From: Notamacropus eugenii
Taxonomy: Eukaryota > Chordata > Mammalia > Diprotodontia > Macropodidae
NCBI RefSeq assembly: GCF_028372415.1
Contig: NC_092872.1
Location: forward strand, 259,743,008-259,807,007
Reading direction: 5' to 3'
DNA: 64,000 nt
Shown: in pieces, positions 54,600 through 64,000 of the stretch
How positions within the stretch are numbered: the first letter of the stretch is position 1
Layout: every line of letters begins with the position of its first letter
Program-made: the position numbers and the translations under genes
The notes under the pieces: model-generated
What the model was told of the DNA's origin: nothing
The model's database searches: none
What the model saw: only the letters and a program-made list of their open reading frames with translations

Positions 54600-55045
54600 G
54601 GTGCAGGCCTTCAGCACCCGCCTGGACTAACGCAACAGTCTTATAATTGGGTGCCCTGCCCAGGCTCTTCCCACTCCAATCCATCCTTCACACAGCTGTC
54701 CAATCTCCTACATCAGTCTGTGTCACCCATTATCCAATAAATTCTAGGGGCTCCCTATTACCTCTAGGATCAAATTATAAAGTCCTCTGCTTGGCATTTA
54801 AAGTTCCCTGGCTTCCTTCAAGACTCAGCTCAAATCCCACTTTGTGCTAGAGGCTTTTCCTGATCTCCCTTGGCTGCTGGTGCCTTCCTCTCGGAGGTTA
54901 CTTCTTCTAAGCACCTAATTATTTACATCATCTGTCCCACTGGAAGGTTTTGGGAGGTTGTTTTTGCCTTTCTCTGTGTCCCAACATTTAGCACAATGCC
55001 TGACATATAGTGAGCACTTAATGTCTGCTGACTAACTGAGGAGGA
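54600..55045 (+). mobile_element. L2 3' end
   Basis: acttaaccctaggggctccct-like wording (gggctccctattacctctag), cttcaagactcagctcaaat, gaggcttttcctgatctccc, then cacaatgcctgacatatagt and a degenerate tail gctgactaactg. Confidence 0.7.
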
Positions 55046-56929
55046 AACTGGCACCTGGAAAGAGGAAGGTCACTTCCCAAAGTGACCTTCCCAAAGTCAC
55101 AGATGTAATACAATAAATAGCAAAGCCAGGATTAGAACACAGATCTTTTGACTCCCAAGCTAATCCTCTTTCTACTATACCACACTACTATGAGAATAAA
55201 GCCTCAAATGATCAGGCTGCTTATTTTTATCCTTACATAACCCATCTGAAACAGGTCAGGAGGGAATAGTATTATTTATTTTGTCAACAGAGAAATCAAG
55301 GCTCGAAGGCCAAAAAGAGGCCCCTTCTTTGGACCTCAGTTTCCCATATGTAAAATGAGGGGTAGATGGCTTCAGAGGTTCCTTCTAATTCTGAGTGTAT
55401 AAGTCACTTCCCCAAACTGAACCTCACTGTAAAATGAGGGGTCTCTGAAGTCCCTTTCAGCTCAGAGTCTACCATCCTATGACCCTTCAGAGTGGAAGTC
55501 TAGATCTTGGGAATTCCAGCCCTGTTTGGAGCTCCATTCAGAGACAAAGAGTTAGTTCTTTGTAGAATGCTCCTCTGTGTCCCCCAAGAAAGCACCTGAG
55601 CAGGGTCTGAAAATGCATCATGGACACAGCCTGCGAGTCACCCAAACAGCCTTGAACTGGAGGAGCCAGGATGTCTCATCTGCCAGGAGAAACAGCCCAG
55701 CCAAGGACAAAGCCACATGATGAGCGTGAAGGCTCTTCAGAATGGAAACTGGACACCCTCATGGACTAGGAAGTGGTTTGGAACAGATTGACTGAAAGGC
55801 TGATTAAATCTGGACCAATCTTGACCAGAAAAATGAGCCAGACATACTCTAACCATTGCTACCTAACTGGAACAAGAGGGACAGGGTTTCTCACTTTCCA
55901 CTTCCTCCTGATGGGGATCTGAGGCCATCTTGTTTCCTTGTGAAGCCCCAGTAGTCCTTCAGATGGGAGACCACCCCATCTTGGAATTAGGTATGGAAGA
56001 CACATGGCTCAAAAAGGAGGGGGCAGGGCTCCTAAGCACATGGATACAGTCTAGTTTCCACTGAAAGGAGGCTAGTATGTGACTTGGAAGTAGTATGGTT
56101 TTGGAATAGGACCACCTAGGTTCAATGCTACTTCCAATACTAACTACCTGTGTGACCCCATTGGACAAGTCACAAACCTCCTTGGGTCTCAGTCTTCTCA
56201 TCTGTAAAGTGAGGGGATCAAACACAGTGGTCTCTGAGGCCCTCCCTCTCAGTTCTAGATGTGTGATCCTCTAACTTTCAGGGGGCCACCCTTAGGAGGC
56301 CCTGTGCCAGTGCCCTGCTCCCACCCTTTCCTCATCGAGTGTTTGTAGAGTGCCAAGGACCTGATAAGACCTAGAGATATGGAACCTTAACAACCCTTGG
56401 CATCCAGGTAGGGATGAAAGCAAAAGTGGCTACTGAGTCATCCACCACATCAAAGGCAGCTTACAGGCCTCCAACCAAAGGAAAATCCACTCCTTATCTA
56501 CAGAGGTTCTGTCCATTTTGGGCGAGTTCTAATTGTGAGTAAAGTTTTTCCAGCATCTGAGCTAGGAGTGAGGAGGAAGGGGAGTGTGAATGAGGAGGGT
56601 GGGGATGGGGAGGCAGGAAACAGGTCATTCTGTGGAAGTAATCCATATGGGAGGAGCATTTCTCCAGATAACCCTGAGGCTACCAGATGAAAGTGGCCCC
56701 TATCTTGTGCCAAGTTCCCGAAGGCCCCTGAGATAGTGAAGGGCACCAATGCCTCTCCCTACAAGGTACACAGTATTTCCTTAACACACCCATCCTGGCT
56801 CAACAAAAGGCTCAGCTTTCACTTGCTTACATAGAAGGTGGCTTCCCACCTGGCAGTCTGGGTAAACCTCTGATTCCTAGCCAGACTCTGAGTGTAATGA
56901 CAGAACATTTCATTGCAAGCTTCTCTCTA

Positions 56930-57180
56930 GAAGCTCTGGTATCCCTCAAAGCTCAGCTTAGTCACCACCTCCTCCTCCAGGAAGCCATTCTGGATTCCTT
57001 CCAGCTTCTAGCACCTCTCCTCCCACCTCTCCATCCCTCCTAAAACTAAGATTGATTTTGGACAAATTTTTCTGTATAAGAGAATATAAGCCCTTAAGGA
57101 CAGAAACTGTTTGTCTCAATATCCCCATTCCCCAGCTCACTACCTTGCAGACAGTAAGCCTTTAATAATAAATCAAGTAC
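56930..57180 (+). mobile_element. L2 3' end
   Basis: ctcaaagctcagcttagtca, ccaggaagccattctgg, taagcccttaaggacagaaa, then cagtaagcctttaataataa. Truncated and old. Confidence 0.65.
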
Positions 57181-58010
57181 TAAGCATGTTAATAAATACT
57201 TGTTCATCCATTATTTAGTTCTGTGTTTCTGGAGACACATCACAGAGATCTGTGCTCATCTGACCCAGGGTTACTGAGGATTTCTTGTTTGTTTGATCCA
57301 AACACCCAAGAATTGACTTTGTCAGAGGTAACATTGATGGAGAGCTGGCCCTCAAGAGTTAATGAGTAAAGACCAGTCAATACAGTGGGAGTAGCAGGAA
57401 GTACAGCCAAGATTTCTCCTATAATTACTCCAAAAAGATAGAAAAAACATAGTCTGGGGCCTGATCAGGAGATCCAAGGAAAAAAACACAGTGAGCCTTT
57501 TTTCCAGCCCAGATGTGCTGGAGAGACAGAGATGGAGACTGCAGACACTGGGGATGGAGTCTAGCCAGGAGTGTGTGAGATCACATTTCAGTTCAGGGAT
57601 TGCTGAAAGAGAGCTGTGCACCAGGACAAGGGGAGGGCCCAGAACTGGCCCAGACTGGTCTGTGCTGGGGGTAAAACCAGTGCCAAATGGCAGCTCTGTG
57701 GCTCACTACTGGCTAGTGCTGGATCACAGAAAGAGTGTAGGAGGGGACCAGTGCTTAGGGATGGAAAGCTAGGGCAAGAGGAGATGGACTCAGGGTGCCA
57801 ACAGACAGACAGAAAGACAGACACATACACATAGATGGAGGACAAGGTCAATATGGGAATTTGTTTTCCTTAACTATGCATATCTATTGTGAGGGTTTGG
57901 GGTTTTTTTTTTCGATGGGTGGGAGAAGAAAATGAATGCCTGTTAATTGAACACCCCCCTCCCCTTTGTAAGGATTAAGGGGTGTGGTGGAGATGTGGAG
58001 GATTACCCAC

Positions 58011-58159
58011 CTGGACTCCGCTGCCATTCATTATACTCTCAGGCGTTTCATAAACCTCTGAATCCATTTGAACAGTCTGATATTTCTCATGAGACACTTG
58101 CACTCGTAAAATTCGAAAGGAAGACCCACCAAGATCCAGAGCAATGAAATCTCCTTTTT
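58011..58159 (-). CDS. HK1: HK1 exon 3 (149 nt)
   Basis: Codes for about residues 76-125, the start of the N-terminal hexokinase fold. It reads [20 protein letters not shown], the phosphate-binding glycine segment; the SS in GGSSFR is typical of the HK1 N-half, where most other hexokinase halves have GGTNFR. The acceptor is aaacag and the donor gtgggt. The first two bases complete a Glu codon begun in exon 2, so exon 2 must end in G. The segment after it ([21 protein letters not shown]) is close to HK1, with VQ replacing the SQ end known in human. Confidence 0.97.
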
Positions 58160-59896
58160 CTGTTTAAGAAATAAAAAGTGTCATGTCAGATGCCAGTCCT
58201 GAGAAAAGTCATCCCATTCATCCTATCATGACAATCCCTATTGCTGTTCTGCCTAGGGAGAATACTTGAAGAGTTTTTGCTCAGTTTTCTTCTTCTTCCA
58301 TCCATTCTATGTTGTAACCAATCTGATCTGAACTCTCTCTCTCCCGTCTCCAGAGCTGTGCAGGCAGTGAAGAGCTAATAGACAGAATACTGGACTAGGC
58401 ATCAGGAAGACCAGGGTGGAAGGTTATGCATTTTATAAGCCTTAAAGTGTGATTAAATGTCAGTCATTATTATTAGGCTGTTTTCTTGACAACAAAACTC
58501 ACAGTCAAGGGTTCCTTTTCCCTCCCTGATGGAGGCTGGGGAATCAAAGTCTTTCTAGCTTGGGAGGAGCTGTCCAAGGTGATTCTCTACTGGCATAGAC
58601 TCTGGGTCAGTCCTATTGATTTACCTTGCTTTGAAAAGAGATTTTCTCAGAACAGTCCTAGGAGGGATACAGTATAGGCAATATTATCTCCACTTTACAA
58701 GTCATACAACCAAGATCAAGAGATGATGTTCTCTGCCTAAAGTCATGCAGGAAATAAGTGCTAGGAGATGGGATGCAGAGCCATATAATATTACAGTGTA
58801 GGAGAAGTATTAGAAATGAACTCATGCAAAGAAACTGAATTCCAGGTCATTCTAATGACCAAGTTTGATCTCCCAGAAGCAATATGAGATTCTTTGCAGT
58901 CAGAGATGGGAGTCTAGGGGTGTGACACACTACATTTACTGTCAGACTCAGTATCTATGAATTTTGCAGAATTGCTTTTCTTCTCTTTTCTAATTCTCTG
59001 TGATAAGTGATGGCTCATTAGGCGGGGAAAGGGGAGGACATTTTAAATTGGTAAAGGAGGAAAAGTGCTTTCAGCCATTCATCCAGGTGAAGGCTTTGTT
59101 TCATGCCAGCCCCTCTGTTCAATCTATTGTGAACCTGTTCAAATACCATCAGAGACAAGTAACCCAATAACCTCCAAACCTGAGGCTGTGCCTCCCCTGG
59201 TTCCTCAGGGAAGGGATTCCTTGCCAAAACAAAAAGGTGGCACATGTTTCTTAAAGGCAGAGACTGGCATGACATTGAAATGATTGTCTGTGCCACACCA
59301 AAGGGCACTCACTAAACATTTGAGTGCTTACTTTATATGGCACTGGAGAAACAAAGATAAGAATGAAAGTTTTCATTTATAATTACTTTCCGATATAGAT
59401 ATATCTCCAGATTGGAAGCCACCTTAGAGTAGGGACACCATCTTGAACTTTTTTGTAGTCCCCAAAATCCTAAGGATGGTGCACTGCACACAGCAGGTAC
59501 TCACTGTTTGTTGATGGACTGGCTGGTAAGAGTCACCATCTTGGATCAACCACATAGTCCATTCAGGCCAATAAAATCTGGTTCTACTCTACCATTACCA
59601 GGCTTATTGCATATTACTACTCCTTTCATCCACACTATGTTCCAGTCCAAATGGCTCACTTACTGTTCTCTGAATTGACACTCCATCTTTGACCTCCATA
59701 CTTTTGAGCAGGACGGTCTCTAGGCTTAGAAGGCATTCCCACCTCCCCTCCATCTCATAGTATCACAAGCTTCATTCCAGAATCTGCATATGTGCTAGAG
59801 ATGGTAACATGGGCCCATAGTCTGTTAATTAGCATTTACAAAGTGCCTATGTGCCAGGCATCATGTTAAGCTCTAGTGATACAAAAAAAAGGTCTC

Positions 59897-59952
59897 TCAC
59901 TCTCTCTTGCTCTTTCTCTCTCTCTCTCCCTCCACACACACACACACACACA
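59897..59952 (+). repeat. (CT)n-(CA)n compound microsatellite
   Basis: ctcactctctcttgctcttt then ctctctctccctccacacac, ending in nine CA units. Confidence 0.95.
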
Positions 59953-61029
59953 TGCAGCTTTATTAATGCAGCTCATCTAGTACCCCACACTCATTTTATA
60001 GTTGAATGTGGAGAGCTTTTCCTTATGCCCCCAGTTATTAGGATTCTCTCTTCTCAAATAACAACATATCCCCATATGGAAACTTCTTAACGGTTGGGTT
60101 GGGTTGTTTTTGTTGTTGTTTTTTTAATATCCCCATTGCCTAGCATATAGCAATCCTTGTTGGACTAGATTAGATACCTAATGGAAGGTTATGGGTGTTT
60201 TTGCCTCTATTTCTACCCATAGCCCTTAGCACAGTGCCCGAAAAACAGTAAGCAGGTACTGACTTCAAAATATTAGGGAAAATAATTTCCATTTGCAAAA
60301 TATTTGCATATCTCACGGGGCTATGAAAATAGCACTCTACAAATTTTTTTTTGGTGCAGATTTGTGATTAGACCAGTTCAGGGAATCAATCTCTGGTGTG
60401 AAAACTCCTTCTACAAATACAAACAGGCTAATCTTCTAGAATTTACAATCTTAGTTGCCTACAACAAAGAGAGGTATCAAGACTTCTCCATGGTCACTGT
60501 AGCTAGTAAGTTTGAGATCCATTGTACTGAGTGAATAAAACTGAAACTAAATAAATATCCCTCCATTGTTTGCACTCAATTCCTCCTCAGATTATCCATA
60601 TTACAATGCCTCTTCCCCCTCCCCTCAGCCAGCATAAGAACAATTCCTTGTTAATCGCCATTATTGCCCCAGCTCCAAGAATACTGTCCTATATATAATG
60701 GATATTTTTGTGTTGTTTTTTTTAATTGGACGGAATAAAATAAATAAACATAAAAGATCAGGTACATCTTTTGAATCTTCCAATTTCATTTAATACAACT
60801 ACCATCTTGGAATCTACTACAGTTTCCTTTCTACCATTCTGACTACCTCAGCTAGGGGGTACTGGGCTTGAAATTATAAATGTCTGAGTTCCAATCCACT
60901 TCTGATGCTTACTGGCCATGCGACCCTTTGTAAGTCACTTAAGGTTTCTGAGCCAGGGAGCTGGACTCAATAACTTCAAAGGTCTCTTTTGGCTCTAAAG
61001 GTATTTCATCCCTGAAGACACTTTCTTTT

Positions 61030-61210
61030 GTTTTTGTTTGTTTGGTAGTATTTTATTTTTTCCAATTACATGTAAAGACAATTTTTAATGTTTAATTTTT
61101 AAAAATTTTGAGTTCCAAATTTTCTCCCTCCTTCCCCCTCCCTAAAACAGTAAGCAATTTGACATAGGCTATATATGTGTAATCATGTAGACATATTTCC
61201 ATATTAAGCC
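61030..61210 (-). mobile_element. L1 3' UTR end, reverse-oriented
   Basis: Plus-strand words ttattttttccaattacatg, ttgagttccaaattttctcc, ctccttccccctccctaaa and gtaagcaatttgacatagg are the complement of the L1 3' UTR seen forward at 3800-3950. Confidence 0.7.
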
Positions 61211-62679
61211 CCTTTCTTTTGGTATGGAAACCTAAAAACCCGAGTCCAGGAGGCAGAGGTCATCAACTCTGGCCATGAGTTAGGATATTCCTACCAATGT
61301 ACCTTACAGTCATTCCCTTGAAAATGCACCCATTTTTGCTTACTTTTCCAACACTTACCATTAGCCCTGAAGCCAGAGTGACTTCCACAAGAACATTTAT
61401 TAAATAAACCATCTGAAGGGCCACTAGCAACTCTCCACTTTTTAATGACAGTCACTGCAGGCAGACCATAATGGAAAACAAACATTGGGACAGATGTCTT
61501 TTTCAAGTGGGAGTCAGCCCTGGATGATAGTGCAAACAAATGCTACCTTTCTGAAATGCCTACCTTTGCTCTGCTTAGAAATTCAGCTGCTCACATTGGA
61601 AGCCTCACTATAGCTCACCTCCTGATTAGTTCCCTAAAGAAAGTGTATGTCCCTGTCTTCTAAAAGTTGACCACCAGACTAACTGCTCCTAAGATGTAAG
61701 GCCCTCTATGACCACTTTAGCTGGAAACTCCAGAGAGGAATGGTTTTATTTACTCCCTTCACTGACACTGATTGCTGCCCCTCTATGCCTTCTCATCCTC
61801 TGTGATTCTTGTATGTGTTTTCCAATGAATATTTTCTATCTCTATCTTTGGATCTTTTTCCCTAAAAAGTCCCACTTTGGGAGGCAGCATGGTCCAGTGG
61901 TTAGGATTCTACACTCTAAGTCAGCATGAGTGGGTTGGAATTCAGTTTCTGATCTTTATTAGTTGTGTGACAGTGGGCAAGGAATTTAACCTCTATAAGT
62001 CTCAATTCATTCATCTCTAAGAGGAGGACAAGCAGGCCTGTAGCATCTACCTTGCAGAGCTATCACAGAGTTCAAAGGAGATGATTAAAGTACCTAAAAG
62101 TGCTCCATAAATGTTGGTTATTATTATTTTCACTTGTCCCTTGAACATCTCCATCTGAAGCTCTTGGCAACACCTCAAACTTCCAGAATCTCAGAGTCAG
62201 AAGGGATTCTGGATACCAACCAGCCTCCTGCCTCTTCCTCAGTTGCCTCTCCCTTACAATGTCACCAACAAATGGCCACTTGGTCTCCAATACAAGACTT
62301 CCAATGGTGGGGAAAAGGGGACAGGGACAAGAAGACTGAACCTCCCTCTATCAATGCAGAACGGCACCTTTTCTACATCTCAGGCACTGTTCCCTGGACA
62401 GGTCAGCTGCTGTAGGTAAAGCAGGGGAGTCACATGGTCAAATCCAAACTTAAGGAGCATCATTCTGCATCAGAGCACAAGATGGATTAAAAGAAGAAAA
62501 ATGTTAAGGCAGGGTGACTCATTTAACTGGGAGGTCATTGTAATAATCCAGACAAGTCTACATGGAATTGAAAAGCTTTCTGCAAGGACAATAAGTCCTA
62601 TGAGAACACAGAAGAGGAAAATTCTTATATCATTTAGCACAGTGCCTGGCTCACAGAAAGTATTTAAGAAAGAGCCCAG

Positions 62680-62860
62680 GACTCAAGAGTCAGGAGAGAC
62701 CTGGTCTTATTTCTGACTCCCACACAGACCAGCTGTGTGACCCTGGGCAAGTCACTTTATCTCCAAGCCTCAGTTTCTATATCTGTACAATGAGAATTAA
62801 ATGAGATAATATTTGTAAACCTTTAAAAAGTGCTCTGTAAACATCAGTTATTATTATCAC
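62680..62860 (+). repeat. MON/MIR-type SINE
   Basis: gactcaagagtcaggagaga, accagctgtgtgaccctgg, caagtcactttatctccaag, cctcagtttctatatctgta, then tgagataatatttgtaaacc and a ttattatta tail. Confidence 0.7.
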
Positions 62861-64000
62861 TGTTTCTATCACTCAAAAGCCTGAGCAGACACTTCCCTGG
62901 CCCTCTCTCTAAGAAGGGAATTTCTCCACATTTAGTTTCAATTGTTACTTGGGTGCTTCGGGATTAACACCAATTCAGTTGGTGACTAATTACTCTGTGT
63001 GGAGCTGTGATTAATATTTTAGAAGTAGAACAGGACCATCTGACTTACTGTTCTGGGGCCCCATCCTGGAGGCTGCAGAACACACACACTGACCAAAGGG
63101 GCTAGAAAATCTTCCAAAAATGGGGGGATTAGGGGGCTTCAAGGCCTCACTGCAATCTGGCCAGGTCCACTCCAGGATATACGAGTTAGAGAATGCAGGT
63201 GACTTCTTACAAAAGATGCTTCAGGGATATGAGAAGACCTACTCCACCTCCCCTTCGAGTGAGGGAGAGAGATAGGAGGTCCACAGGTGGTCAGTCACAC
63301 ATTACTCATATTTTTGAACTTTTAATATATCAACCACTTGTGGTGACATTTTATTCTGCTCTTAAAAAATACCATTTGTGCTATGAGATGGGAAGGGAGA
63401 GACGAACTTACATAGTAATGTAAGAAATTGAAAATATTAATAAAAACTTATTATTTAAAAAAATACCACCACCCTCTTCTTCCTCTTCCTCCCCTGACTG
63501 CTGCCACCTGGAGTCACAGTGCACCCTTAAGTGACTGTTTCCAAAGTAAGACTGTTATCCCACGATCATGCCTCTAAGCTCCAGACTACCTGCCTCCAGA
63601 GACCAGGGGCCTTCTGGTTAGGAAGAGAGCCCCTGATAACCATGGGAGGAGGGGAGCCAGCGGATGGGGAATAGCTGAGTCCTAAGCATAAAGACAGGTG
63701 CTCCTCAGCTCGGACAAAGCCCTGCCCAGGCTGCACCTGTCACAGCTGAAAAGGCTCTGATATCCTGAGGGAGTAGGGGGAAAAGCGCACTAGACACGGG
63801 TGACCTTGGGGAGGTATCGTCTTTCCCTCTCTGCTCTCACTAAGTGGAGATCAGGTGACTTTTGTTAGGGCCAATCACATCCACTGCAGCTGCTTCTCCT
63901 GCCTCTCAGGCTTACCTCCTACAGAAAGGGGCTAGTCCTGCGGGGGATAAAGGTTCCAGAATCCTTCAAACAAAATGCTTTTTTTTTGTTTGTTTTTTGG

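Larger units (their letters stand above)
49497..58010. other. HK1 intron 3
   Basis: 8.5 kb. SINE piece at 50880-50990, reverse-oriented L1 at 51437-52115, a CT-rich tract at 52264-52392, the GGGAA array at 52566-52742, reverse MIR pieces at 53040-53090, 53950-54080 and 55060-55190, L2 tails at 54600-55045 and 56930-57180, and a SINE at 56090-56240. No additional exon. Confidence 0.8.
58160..64000. other. HK1 intron 2 (part)
   Basis: 5.8 kb searched by eye for exon 2 (MLPTFVRSIPDGS-type sequence) without success, so exon 2 lies beyond the window. Contents: L2-like pieces at about 59590-59770 and 61560-61810, a (CT)n(CA)n tract at 59897-59952, an L1 3' UTR (reverse) at 61030-61210, SINEs at 60855-61010, 61880-62130 and 62680-62860, and an A-tailed piece at about 63190-63465. 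Confidence 0.8.

Noticed and set aside
61291..61539. 82-codon minus frame with a GTAAGT donor-like site inside
   Set aside because: No matching acceptor, no resemblance to HK1 exon 2 or any family I know.

Overview
The window is nuclear DNA of a therian mammal, most likely a marsupial. The evidence is a vertebrate split gene with GT-AG introns, dense MIR/L2 relics, L1 3' ends and tRNA-headed SINEs of the marsupial MAR1/SINE1 type (clearest at 46198-46437). I cannot name the species.

The one real host gene is hexokinase 1 (HK1) on the minus strand. Sixteen coding exons (exons 3-18 of the usual 18-exon layout) lie between 58159 and 10451, every one bounded by AG/GT and with the exact length expected for a vertebrate HK1 exon. 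Exon 2, exon 1 (the mitochondria-targeting N-terminus) and the promoter are beyond the right edge. With standard exons 1-2 the protein would be 919 residues, two longer than the 917 I recall for human HK1. The first half (exons 3 to mid-10) is the regulatory hexokinase fold. The second (mid-10 to 18) is the catalytic fold. Both keep the Asn-Asp, Thr-Lys and Glu residues of the sugar site. The 3' UTR probably runs to about 8445, where there is an ATTAAA signal.

Layout: 1-8440 is intergenic, repeat-rich, with one decayed coding relic (2080-2456). 8445-10450 is the probable 3' UTR with a (CA)n tract. 10451-31056 holds exons 18 to 8. 31057-41236 is a 10-kb repeat-filled intron. 41237-42302 holds exons 7-5 close together. 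Exon 4 is at 49377-49496 and exon 3 at 58011-58159, and the rest is partial intron 2.

The most interesting mobile DNA sits in intron 14. A 2.78-kb element (16371-19149) has an exact 13-bp target-site duplication, an L1-type 5' UTR, a completely open 362-codon L1 ORF1 and a short A-rich 3' tail, but no ORF2: a half-L1 (HAL1-type) element with apparently intact coding capacity. A second, unidentified 0.69-kb A-tailed insert with an 18-bp duplication is at 21584-22272. Other notable items are a nested SINE-in-hAT insertion, a mariner-like MITE, an L1 inserted into an L2, a long G-quadruplex-prone GGGAA array and several local tandem expansions. I see no operons, CRISPR arrays or bacterial features, and no clear new biochemical system.
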